Origin: Pseudoramibacter fermentans
Lineage (GTDB): Bacteria; Bacillota; Clostridia; Eubacteriales; Eubacteriaceae
Direction of reading: 5' to 3'
Length of the DNA stretch: 64,000 bases
NCBI GenBank assembly: GCA_009493725.1
Contig: VOGB01000003.1
Coordinates: forward strand, 62,001-126,000
Under the pieces are notes generated by a model. The model did not search any database and was not told the DNA's origin. It saw only the letters and a program-made list of their open reading frames with translations. Shown here in pieces: positions 42,275 to 50,088 of the stretch (position 1 is the first letter of the stretch; each line of letters starts with the position of its first letter). The translations under genes were made by a program, and so were the position numbers.

Positions 42275-42988
42275 ATGAAAACAGAACGAAACGGCAGGCT
42301 GATCGTGATAGAGGGCATCGACGGCACAGGCAAACAGACCCAGTCCGAGCGGCTGGCCCGGACCCTGGCCGCGCGGCAGGTGCCGGTGCTTCGGGTGTCC
42401 TACCCGCGCTACGACAAGGACTCGTCGGCCATGGCCCGGCATTATTTGGCCGGGGATTTCGGGGAGGACCCCGACGCCGTCAGCCCCTACGTCGCGTCGA
42501 CGTTTTTTGCGGCGGACCGCTACGCCTCTTATCAAGAGGAAACCGGCCCCTTCCTCGCCAAAGGCGGCGTCGTCATCGCCGACCGCTACACCACGTCGAA
42601 TCTCGTGCACCAGGCTGGGAAGATCGCGGACGCGGCAGAACGGGACGCCTTCGTCCATTGGCTCGAGGATTACGAATACCGGCTCCTCGGCCTGCCGCGG
42701 CCCGACCTCGTGTTCTTTCTCGACATGCCGGAGGCCGTCAGCGAGCAGCTGATGGCGGACCGGGCCAACAAAATCACCGGTGAAGCCGAAAAGGACATTC
42801 ACGAGCGGGATACCGATTATCTGAAGCGCGCGTCGGCCTGCGCCCGGGCCCTCGCCAAGGCCCGCCATTGGCGGATCGTGAACTGCCTGGATTCGGACGG
42901 GCAGCTGCGCACGGTTGACGACATCGGGGACGAAATCACAGCGGTGGTGCTCGACGCCCTGAAATCGAAATCGGAGGCGGACGCATGA
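42275..42988 (+). CDS. tmk: Thymidylate kinase
   Basis: This kinase converts dTMP to dTDP. The 237 residues include the P-loop EGIDGTGKQTQ (14-24), the DRY-type ADRYTTSNLVHQAGK region and the lid with an arginine-containing segment. The start MKTERN follows GCAGGAGGAAGG. The last four bases overlap the next gene (ATGA), so it is translationally coupled. The order tmk, decarboxylase-like, holB, ricT resembles the B. subtilis yaaO-tmk-yaaQ-yaaR-holB-ricT block with the first two genes exchanged and yaaQR missing. Confidence 0.95.
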   Translation: MKTERNGRLIVIEGIDGTGKQTQSERLARTLAARQVPVLRVSYPRYDKDSSAMARHYLAGDFGEDPDAVSPYVASTFFAADRYASYQEETGPFLAKGGVVIADRYTTSNLVHQAGKIADAAERDAFVHWLEDYEYRLLGLPRPDLVFFLDMPEAVSEQLMADRANKITGEAEKDIHERDTDYLKRASACARALAKARHWRIVNCLDSDGQLRTVDDIGDEITAVVLDALKSKSEADA

Positions 42989-44379
42989 GCCGCACGCCGA
43001 TTGGAGACATGCTCCGTGACAACGCCGGCCGGGACCGGCTGCGCTTCCACATGCCCGGGCACAAGGGCCGGGGCCAGAAGGTTTTCGCCGCGGACATCAC
43101 CGAGATTCCCGGCGCGGACAACCTTCACGATCCCCAAGGGGTCATCGCTGAGAGCCAGCGGGTGATCGCGTCCCTTTACCGCGCCAGGGACAGCCGGCTG
43201 CTTGTCGGCGGCACGACGGCGGGCATTCTCGCCGCGCTGCTCGCCGGCGCGGGCCCCGAAGGGAAGGTGCTGATTCCGACCAACGCCCACCGTTCGGTGT
43301 TTGCGGCGATGCACATCGGCCGGCTTTCCGGCCATTTCATCGATCCGGATTTTGAGCGCCTGCCGTGGTTCGCGAAATCGGTCAGCGCCGCAGCGGTTGA
43401 GACCGCTCTCGCCAGGGACCCGGAAATCTGCGGGATGATTTTGACGAGCCCGACCTATTACGGCACGGTCAGTGACACGGCGGCTATCGCTGAGGCGCTG
43501 CACCGCCGGGGCAAATGGCTGATTGTCGACGAGGCCCACGGCGCCCATTTGGCCTTTTGGGACGGCGGGCCCCGTTCCGCGATCGACTGCGGCGCCGACG
43601 TCGTCGTCTCAAGCACCCACAAGATTCTCGGCGCGCCGACGATGGGCTCGGTGCTGTTGATCGGCAGCGGCCGAATCGACGGCCGGCGCATTTCCGACTG
43701 GCTGAGCCAGATCGAGTCCTCGAGCCCGAGCTACTTGCTGATGGCCGGCATCGAGGTCGCGGTGGCCGAGGGCGCAGAAAAAAGCAGCGCAGTGTTTGAC
43801 GCCGTCGCCGAGGCCCACGACTGGGCGGCCGCGCGCTTTGCCGACCCGGGGCGCAACCTTTTGCTCTACGACGGCCCGGCCGAAGTCTACGACAAGAGCA
43901 AGTGGGTCTTCGCCGTTCGGGACGGGTCGGGCCTTGAAATCGCCGAAACCCTGCGGCAGCGTTACGGCCTGTATTTCGAGATCGAAACGCCGGAGATGCT
44001 GCTGGCGATGACCGGCATCGGCACCACCGCCGAGGATCTCGGCAATTTGGTCGAGGCGATGGCCCGGGTTGACGGGCCGGCGCCGGCGCGTGCCACTCCG
44101 CCGGTTCAGCTTGCCGCCCTGTCTGCCGGGCGCTTTAACCAGCGCGTGCCCTTCTGGCGCGCGTCGGATCTGCCGAAAAAGTCCTGCCCGCTGACGCAGG
44201 CGGCCGGGCAGATCGCCGGCCAGATGCTGATTCCCTACCCGCCGGGGGTGCCGGCGGTGCTGCCTGGGGACGCGCTGAGCCCGGACATGGTGTCGGCCCT
44301 CGAGACGCTGGTCCGCCAGGGCGTGCCGGTGCTCGGCGTCGAGGACGATCAGATTCAGGTGTTAACGCAACCCCGTTAA
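42985..44379 (+). CDS. Orn/Lys/Arg decarboxylase-family PLP enzyme (YaaO-like)
   Basis: This is a 464-residue fold-type I PLP enzyme. The N terminus reads LRFHMPGHKGRG, the PLP-binding region VDEAHGAHLAFW, and the Schiff-base lysine lies in SSTHKILGAPTMGS (Lys212 region). The C-terminal domain is the Orn/Lys/Arg decarboxylase type. The likely reaction is decarboxylation of lysine, arginine or ornithine, feeding polyamine synthesis; the substrate is not resolved. It overlaps tmk by 4 bases and is 25 bases from holB. Confidence 0.9.
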   Translation: MSRTPIGDMLRDNAGRDRLRFHMPGHKGRGQKVFAADITEIPGADNLHDPQGVIAESQRVIASLYRARDSRLLVGGTTAGILAALLAGAGPEGKVLIPTNAHRSVFAAMHIGRLSGHFIDPDFERLPWFAKSVSAAAVETALARDPEICGMILTSPTYYGTVSDTAAIAEALHRRGKWLIVDEAHGAHLAFWDGGPRSAIDCGADVVVSSTHKILGAPTMGSVLLIGSGRIDGRRISDWLSQIESSSPSYLLMAGIEVAVAEGAEKSSAVFDAVAEAHDWAAARFADPGRNLLLYDGPAEVYDKSKWVFAVRDGSGLEIAETLRQRYGLYFEIETPEMLLAMTGIGTTAEDLGNLVEAMARVDGPAPARATPPVQLAALSAGRFNQRVPFWRASDLPKKSCPLTQAAGQIAGQMLIPYPPGVPAVLPGDALSPDMVSALETLVRQGVPVLGVEDDQIQVLTQPR

Positions 44380-44404
44380 ATCACAACCAGTAAAGGAGAG
44401 CAGG

Positions 44405-45388
44405 ATGTTTGAAGGAATTGTCGGACAAAGCCGGGCGCGGCAGCTGTTGAGCCGGGCCGTGGCCACCGAACAGGTCAGCCACGCCTATTTGTTCACCGGG
44501 CCCGCGGGCATCGGCAAGGGCAGCCTCGCCCGGGGCTTTGCCAAGGCCGTGCTTTGTACTGCGGCGCCGGACAACCGGCCCTGCGGTTTCTGCCCGTCTT
44601 GCCGGCATTTCGAATCGGGCACCCACCCCGATTACCTGGTCATCACCCCGCCGGAGAACGGCGCCATCAAGATCGACCAGGTCCGCACGCTGATTTCGGC
44701 GATGGGCAACCGCCCCCTCGAGGGCGGCGGCCGGGTCTGCCTGATCGAGGACGCGGAGCGGATGACGCCGGACGCGCAGAACGCCCTGCTCAAATCCTTA
44801 GAGGAGCCGGAGCCCGGCAACGTCTTTATTTTGACCGCGGACAATCCGCGAAAGCTCCTGCCGACGATCCGCTCCCGCTGTCAGCAGCTGCCGCTGGAGC
44901 CGCTGACCGACCGGGAAATTCTCGAGGTGCTGGCGGCCCACGACATCGACCTGACGCCGGAGCAGCAGGAGGACGTGCTGCCCGCTGCGGGCGGCCTGCC
45001 GGGACAGGCTTTGGCCGTGACGCTGTCAGACGAGGGCGAGTCGATAAAAATCGCATTGCTCCCGGTGATTTATGATATACTGAGACACAACCCCATGCCG
45101 ATTTTCGACTTTGCCGAAAAAGCTGGCAAGGATAAACACAAAAGTCTCGAAGCCGCCGATTGGCTCACCCGAACCCTTGTGGACGCGGCCGCGCAGAAGG
45201 CCGGCCAGCCCTCGGGCGGCGCCGCGTCACAGATCGCGGCCCAGTCGGACGCCGCCGCGCTGACCGCGATGGCCGAGGCCGCCGCGGAGCTGCGCAGGCG
45301 GCTGGATACCAACGCGAACCCGCGCCTCCAATGGGAGGCGGCGCTGCTTCGGATTGCTGAAATACAGGAGAATGCCAATGAAAATTAA
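44405..45388 (+). CDS. holB: DNA polymerase III subunit delta'
   Basis: This is the clamp-loader subunit of 327 residues. The Walker A region is GPAGIGKGSLA (about 32-42), a zinc knuckle is CGFCPSC, and the AAA+ motif includes LLKSLEEPEPGN and the SRC sensor (RSRCQQLP). The C terminus is less conserved, as usual. The end overlaps the start of ricT by 11 bases. The operon position after the tmk block is conserved in Firmicutes. Confidence 0.94.
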   Translation: MFEGIVGQSRARQLLSRAVATEQVSHAYLFTGPAGIGKGSLARGFAKAVLCTAAPDNRPCGFCPSCRHFESGTHPDYLVITPPENGAIKIDQVRTLISAMGNRPLEGGGRVCLIEDAERMTPDAQNALLKSLEEPEPGNVFILTADNPRKLLPTIRSRCQQLPLEPLTDREILEVLAAHDIDLTPEQQEDVLPAAGGLPGQALAVTLSDEGESIKIALLPVIYDILRHNPMPIFDFAEKAGKDKHKSLEAADWLTRTLVDAAAQKAGQPSGGAASQIAAQSDAAALTAMAEAAAELRRRLDTNANPRLQWEAALLRIAEIQENANEN

Positions 45389-46565
45389 GATAGTCGGGGT
45401 GCGGTTCCGCCCCGCTGCAAAAATTTATTACTTTAAGGTCGGCGAGCTGGACATTGCCCTTCACGATCACGTCGTCGTCGAGACCGCCCAGGGCATCGAG
45501 TACGGCGAAGTGGTCATCGGCCCCCGGGACATCGACGAGGCGGCCTTCAAGCGTGCCCTCAAGCCGGTGAAGCGCCTGGCGACTGAAAAGGACGAGCGGA
45601 CCCACGCCCAGCTGCTGGATAAGGAAAAACAGGCGCGCCAGGTCTTTGAGGAACGGGCCCACGCCCACCATTTGGACATGCATCTGGTTGACGTGGAATT
45701 CACCTTTGACCACCGGAAGGCGATTTTCTACTTCACGGCGGACGGCCGTCTGGATTTCAGACAGCTCGTCCGGGATTTGGCCTCGACCTTCCATTTGCGC
45801 ATCGAGCTGCGGCAGATCGGGGTCCGGGACGAAACCAAGATGTTCCACACCCTGGGCATCTGCGGTCGGACCACCTGCTGCTCGAGCTGGATGAGCGAGT
45901 TCCGCCCGGTCTCGATCAAGATGGCCAAGGAACAGGGCCTGTCGTTGAATTCGACGAAAATCTCCGGCGTCTGCGGGCGGCTGCTCTGCTGCCTGACCTA
46001 CGAGGACCCGTTCTACCACGAGGTGACCCGCAAAATGCCGAGAGTGGGCAACTGGGTGACGACGCCGGAAGGCGAAGGCCAGGTCTATCGGCTCAACGTT
46101 CTCGAGGAAAAGGTCATCGTCAAAATGCAGACCGACGACGATGAAACGGAAATCAAGTCCTTCGGCATCGACGAGGTGGTGAAATCCGGCGACAAGCACG
46201 TGCTGGCCAACAACCGCCGCCAGCAGCAGGAAAAGGAAGAACGCCGCAAGGAACACCAGAAGGGCGAAAACGGCGAAGCCTCAGGCGAGGCGAAGGGCGA
46301 AGGGAACGCGTCGTCCCGCGGTAAATCCCACAGAAAGCACACCAAGAGCAAAACGTCCAAAAACGGGAAGGCCCAGAGCCGCGGCGGCGAAGACAAGGCC
46401 GCATCCAAGGGCGACGGCAGCAAGGAGCCCCGCCATCGGAAGCGCCGCCACCGCGCCGGCCGCAAGCACAACAACCGCCAGGGCAGCAGGGCCAAGGGCG
46501 GCGACAAGAGCCGCGAATCCCAGAGCGCGCCGAAACGCGAGGGCGGCGGCCAAAGTGAAAACTGA
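45378..46565 (+). CDS. ricT: PSP1-domain protein RicT (YaaT) with long basic tail
   Basis: RicT is part of the Ric (YaaT-YlbF-YmcA) complex that controls RNase Y processing of mRNA. Residues 1-265 form the PSP1 region, with the cysteines GRTTCCSSW and CGRLLCCLTYED that hold iron-sulfur clusters in the Ric complex. From about 275 to 395 there is a tail rich in K, R, G, S, N and H, absent from the standard YaaT of about 275 residues. The start MKIKIVG follows AGGAG by seven bases and overlaps holB. Confidence 0.92.
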   Translation: MKIKIVGVRFRPAAKIYYFKVGELDIALHDHVVVETAQGIEYGEVVIGPRDIDEAAFKRALKPVKRLATEKDERTHAQLLDKEKQARQVFEERAHAHHLDMHLVDVEFTFDHRKAIFYFTADGRLDFRQLVRDLASTFHLRIELRQIGVRDETKMFHTLGICGRTTCCSSWMSEFRPVSIKMAKEQGLSLNSTKISGVCGRLLCCLTYEDPFYHEVTRKMPRVGNWVTTPEGEGQVYRLNVLEEKVIVKMQTDDDETEIKSFGIDEVVKSGDKHVLANNRRQQQEKEERRKEHQKGENGEASGEAKGEGNASSRGKSHRKHTKSKTSKNGKAQSRGGEDKAASKGDGSKEPRHRKRRHRAGRKHNNRQGSRAKGGDKSRESQSAPKREGGGQSEN

Positions 46566-46596
46566 TTTTTTGTATGATAAAAAAATCGAAAAGAAC

Positions 46597-46624
46597 TTGA
46601 TTTAAAACGCCCAAAGAGTATAAT
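46597..46624 (+). promoter_or_regulatory. Promoter of the ferredoxin gene
   Basis: TTGATT (46597-46602), a 16-base spacer and a perfect TATAAT (46619-46624). Confidence 0.7.
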
Positions 46625-46662
46625 AAAATTGTATCAAAGAAAGAGCTGAAAGGAGACGTATC

Positions 46663-46833
46663 ATGGCATATCATATTTCTGATGACTGCATTGGCTGCGG
46701 CGCATGCGCAGATCAGTGCCCGGTTGAAGCAATTTCTGAAGGCACACCGTATGTGATCGACGAAGATACCTGCATCGATTGCGGTTCTTGCGCAGATCAG
46801 TGCCCGATGGGCGCCATTGCTCCAGCTGAATAA
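46663..46833 (+). CDS. Two-[4Fe-4S] ferredoxin
   Basis: This 56-residue clostridial-type ferredoxin carries two CxxCxxCxxxCP motifs: CIGCGACADQCP at 9-20 and CIDCGSCADQCP at 37-48. It carries low-potential electrons for fermentation enzymes such as hydrogenases and pyruvate:ferredoxin oxidoreductase. AAAGGAGACGTATC precedes the ATG. It has its own promoter and terminator, so it is a single-gene unit, probably highly expressed. Confidence 0.97.
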   Translation: MAYHISDDCIGCGACADQCPVEAISEGTPYVIDEDTCIDCGSCADQCPMGAIAPAE

Positions 46834-46853
46834 TCGAAAGATTTTTAAGCACA

Positions 46854-46884
46854 AAAAAACTTCCCAAATGCGGGAAGTTTTTTT
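46854..46884. terminator. Bidirectional terminator after the ferredoxin
   Basis: The arms AAAAAACTTCCC and GGGAAGTTTTTT enclose AAATGC. It serves the ferredoxin and the convergent microcompartment gene. Confidence 0.85.
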
Positions 46885-46895
46885 ATTGTCTGAAA

Positions 46896-47303
46896 TCAGG
46901 TCTTCGTGATGTCGCAGATCGTGAATCCAAGCTTTGTCTTCAGGTAATTGAGGATCGCTTTGACCGCAGAAGTGACGTCGGAAATGCGGCCGGTGAAAAT
47001 CAGCGTGCCGCTGAAACGGTCGATGAAGCCGATGTCGACGTGGGCGGTCTTGCAGGCGAGGTCCCCCGCGATGATCGCGATTTCGTAGGGCGTCATACTC
47101 AAAATGCCGATGGCGGCCTGAGAGTAGTCGACGGCCGGGTTGAGCCCCAGCTTCTGGTAAACGATCGCTTCCGGACCGGCGATGATGTGCGCCAGCGTGA
47201 CCTGTTTGCCAGGGACGGTTTCCTGAATGATTCTCAGCTTCCCATCGTTGGTTTTCAACGCGTCGCTGTCGTGGTTTTGTGTAATTTGATTAATATCAGC
47301 CAT
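46896..47303 (-). CDS. Solitary EutS/PduU-like bacterial microcompartment shell protein
   Basis: This 135-residue protein contains a circularly permuted BMC fold of the EutS type: QETVPGKQVTLAHIIAGP, IGILSMTPYEIAIIAGDLA, HVDIGFIDRFSGTLIFTGRISDV and the final FTICDITKT. EutS proteins form bent hexamers in ethanolamine microcompartments. An N-terminal extension of about 20 residues (ADINQITQNHDSDALKT) is longer than in EutS. The start follows GAGGCAG; a frame six codons longer lacks a site. No other eut, pdu or shell gene is in the window, so the gene is an orphan; an iron-type alcohol dehydrogenase is 15 kb away. Confidence 0.85.
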   Translation of the reverse strand: MADINQITQNHDSDALKTNDGKLRIIQETVPGKQVTLAHIIAGPEAIVYQKLGLNPAVDYSQAAIGILSMTPYEIAIIAGDLACKTAHVDIGFIDRFSGTLIFTGRISDVTSAVKAILNYLKTKLGFTICDITKT

Positions 47304-47439
47304 GAATCTGCCTCGTTTCATAGATGGATTTTCGCGCGGAATAATCTATTAAGAATATAACACGATTTCATTGCGGAATAAAGGCAATAATTTGCCCATC
47401 AACGCAATTTTACAGCGCTTAAAGCCGTCAATCGCCGCG

Positions 47440-48399
47440 TCACTGGGCCGACGGGCGGTGAGCGCCCATCCACGCCGCGGCCCGGGTCAGCGCGTTGGCC
47501 CGCAGGTCGTAGTAGTACAGTGGGATATCGCCGGTGTGCAGCACACCCTCCGGAAAATAGCCGGCCTCGTCGCCGACGACGCGGAATTCGTCGGGGTCTG
47601 CCGTGCGGCAGACGACGACCCCGCGCTCGGGATCGACAGCCGCGTCGGCGAAGTGCGGGCGGTCTTCAACGCCGCAGAGCCGCCCGTCTTTATCCCAAAG
47701 GGCGAAATGGCCGCCGTGGCTCTGCTCGGCCGAAGCGGGCGCGCTGTCCCAGCGCCAGGTGATCGGGTTGATGCAGGGGCTGCCGGGGATCAGCGTGATG
47801 TTGCGGGCCGTGACGCCCGGCGCCTCGGTGTTGTAGGAGATGATCACGTCGGTGTCGTCGGGCCCTTCCGCCAATTTGAGGTGGGGATCCCGGGCGAGCT
47901 CGTCGTCGCTGATGCTGAAGCCGATGAGGTAGGCGGCGATCAGCTGGTTGTGGTATTCGGGATGGCGGACGAATACCGAACCGAGGAGTATTTTCGCCAT
48001 CAGCGCCCCCTGGGAGTGGCCGGCGAGGATGAACGGGCGGCCGCCATTGAGGTGGGTCATGTAGTAGTCAAAGGCGGCGACAATTGAGGCGATGGGGCCG
48101 TCGACCATCGTCTGGCGCAGCCGCGGGCTCTTCGCGGCGCCCACTAGGCAGTCGACGTTGGCCTGGCGGTACATCGGCGCGTAGACGTTGCCCACTGGGA
48201 AAAAGGCCGAGGCCTTGTGCTGGAGATGGCGCATCGCGCAGGCGCGGACCTGGGGATGATCCATTTCGCAGACCGGCGGTTCGCCGCTGTGGTGAAATTC
48301 CGTCGGGATGATGTAAAACACGTCGACGGCGGATACGGGTTGATTCGGTTTTAAAAGCCAGGCGTCGTCCTGGCTGTAGTCGGGTGTATAAGCGTGCAT
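47440..48399 (-). CDS. DUF3089 alpha/beta-hydrolase
   Basis: This is a 319-residue protein with the lipase-type nucleophile elbow GHSQGA (about 124-129) and an upstream DVFYIIPTEF strand. The order and the C-terminal SHGGHFALWDKDGRL match DUF3089, lipase-like hydrolases of unknown substrate. No signal peptide is seen, so it is probably cytoplasmic. The start has GAGGTCACT upstream on the minus strand. It stands alone between the BMC gene and rlmD. Confidence 0.83.
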   Translation of the reverse strand: MHAYTPDYSQDDAWLLKPNQPVSAVDVFYIIPTEFHHSGEPPVCEMDHPQVRACAMRHLQHKASAFFPVGNVYAPMYRQANVDCLVGAAKSPRLRQTMVDGPIASIVAAFDYYMTHLNGGRPFILAGHSQGALMAKILLGSVFVRHPEYHNQLIAAYLIGFSISDDELARDPHLKLAEGPDDTDVIISYNTEAPGVTARNITLIPGSPCINPITWRWDSAPASAEQSHGGHFALWDKDGRLCGVEDRPHFADAAVDPERGVVVCRTADPDEFRVVGDEAGYFPEGVLHTGDIPLYYYDLRANALTRAAAWMGAHRPSAQ

Positions 48400-48494
48400 A
48401 GTGACCTCGCGTCAATAAAATGTGGATAAACAAAAGTTATGCTTACATTTTATCACAATTCCGCCGATTTGGATGTTAATTGACGTGGCATTCC

Positions 48495-48503
48495 TGATAT
48501 AAT
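48495..48503 (+). promoter_or_regulatory. Extended -10 promoter of rlmD
   Basis: TGATATAAT (TGnTATAAT) lies 38 bases before the rlmD start codon; TTGACG upstream is too close (12-base spacer) to serve as its -35. Confidence 0.5.
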
Positions 48504-48540
48504 GACAGGTAAAATGATGCGAAATTAAAGGAGATATGCG

Positions 48541-49917
48541 ATGAAAAAAGGCGACATCGTCGAATTGAGAATCGATCGGATGGTGTATCCGGGAAAAGGC
48601 GTCGGGGACATTCCCAATGGCGACGGCACGATCCCGTGTGCGGTCAAGGGCGCGGTGACCGGCCAGATGCTGAAGGTCAGGATCAAAAAGAAGCGCCACG
48701 GCAAGGCGGAGGGCCAAACGCTGGAGGTGGTGTCGGAGGCGCCGGACAGCCTCGCGCCGAGATGCCCGGTGTTCGGCCGATGCGGCGGGTGCAGCTACCA
48801 GACGATGCCGGCGGAGGCCCAGCTCGCCGTCAAGGACGGCTGGGTGATGAATCTGCTCGCCCAGGCCGGGATTGACGGCTTTGAACACCTGCCGCCCATC
48901 GAAAGCCCCGACGTTTTCGGGTATCGGAACAAAATGGAATTCTCCTTCGGCGACAGCGAGCCCGGCGGTCCGCTGACCCTGGGCTTTCACCAGAAGGGGC
49001 ATTTTTACAATATTTTAAATGCCGACGCCTGCGCGCTGGCCCACCCGGATTTCGGGACCATCGTCGCGGCAACCCGGGATTTCTTTGCGGACACGTCTTA
49101 TTATCACAAGCGCAGCCACGAGGGGATTCTGCGCTATCTCGTCGTGCGCCGGGGGACGGCCACCGGCGAGATCATGGTCAACCTGATCACCTCGACCCAG
49201 GGTGACATCGACGAGGCTGGCTATCTGCAGACCCTTTTGGGTTTACAGCTGGAAGGACAGATCGCGACGGTGATTCACAGCCTCGACGACAGCGTCGCCG
49301 ACGTGGCCAAGGCGGAATCGATGCGCCTGCTTTACGGCGGCGGCATCATCCACGACCGGATTCTCGACGTCGATTTCGAGATCACGCCCTTTTCCTTTCT
49401 CCAGACCAACACCCGGGGCGCCGAGGTGCTCTACACCGCGGTGCGCGACGCCGTCCGGAAGGGGACGGCCGGTACAGCGCAAAAGCCCGTGCTCTTTGAC
49501 CTGTACTGCGGCGTCGGGACCATCGGCCAGATCCTCTCGCCTCTCGCTGAAAAAGTCGTCGGCATCGAGCTGATCCCCGAAGCGGTCGAGGCGGCCAAGG
49601 CCAACGCCGCGGCCAACGGCCTGACCAACTGCCAGTTCATCGCCGGGGACGTCAAGACCGAGGTCGGCAGGCTCGAGGCAAAACCGGACGTCATCGTTCT
49701 CGACCCGCCCCGGGAAGGCATTCAGCCGAAGGCCATGGGGGATGTGCTCTCCTTTGCGCCGCCGGTTTTCGTCTACGTGTCCTGCAAGGCCAGCTCCCTC
49801 GCCCGGGATCTGCCCTTTTTCGTCCGCGCCGGGTACACCGTTGAGACTGTGCAGTGCGTCGACATGTTTCCCCAGACGCCGCACGTTGAGACGGTGGTAT
49901 TGATGTCGCGGTTTTAA
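48541..49917 (+). CDS. rlmD: 23S rRNA (uracil-C5)-methyltransferase, RlmD type
   Basis: This SAM-dependent RNA methyltransferase modifies uracils in 23S rRNA (RlmD or the Gram-positive RlmCD). It has 458 residues: an N-terminal TRAM domain (1-60), the iron-sulfur cysteines CPVFGRCGGC, the SAM motif DLYCGVGTIG, LDPPREGI and the catalytic cysteine in YVSCKASSLARDL. AAAGGAG precedes the ATG. The last 72 matched bases of its 3' end are duplicated, with only silent changes, 1.5 kb downstream at 51362-51433. Confidence 0.93.
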   Translation: MKKGDIVELRIDRMVYPGKGVGDIPNGDGTIPCAVKGAVTGQMLKVRIKKKRHGKAEGQTLEVVSEAPDSLAPRCPVFGRCGGCSYQTMPAEAQLAVKDGWVMNLLAQAGIDGFEHLPPIESPDVFGYRNKMEFSFGDSEPGGPLTLGFHQKGHFYNILNADACALAHPDFGTIVAATRDFFADTSYYHKRSHEGILRYLVVRRGTATGEIMVNLITSTQGDIDEAGYLQTLLGLQLEGQIATVIHSLDDSVADVAKAESMRLLYGGGIIHDRILDVDFEITPFSFLQTNTRGAEVLYTAVRDAVRKGTAGTAQKPVLFDLYCGVGTIGQILSPLAEKVVGIELIPEAVEAAKANAAANGLTNCQFIAGDVKTEVGRLEAKPDVIVLDPPREGIQPKAMGDVLSFAPPVFVYVSCKASSLARDLPFFVRAGYTVETVQCVDMFPQTPHVETVVLMSRF

Positions 49918-50025
49918 AGCTTTAGGCCATTTCTGATGCTTAGGAATCGCTTTTTGTCAATATTAAAGGATAGATGATGCATGAATTTTACTGAATGGTA
50001 AGGATACTGGCTAAATTCCGGAGTC

Positions 50026-50045
50026 TTGTCGATTATAATCGACAA
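50026..50045. promoter_or_regulatory. Perfect 20-base palindromic operator
   Basis: TTGTCGATTATAATCGACAA is a perfect inverted repeat that overlaps the -35 of the next promoter. A further half site ATAATCGAC lies at about 50068-50076. The factor is unknown. Confidence 0.6.
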
Positions 50046-50067
50046 AAATAGAGAATATTCGTATAAT
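50039..50067 (+). promoter_or_regulatory. Promoter of the DUF4143 ATPase gene
   Basis: TCGACA (50039-50044), a 17-base spacer and TATAAT (50062-50067); the ATG follows 21 bases later. Confidence 0.6.
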
Positions 50068-50088
50068 ATAATCGACGGAGGGATAAAA

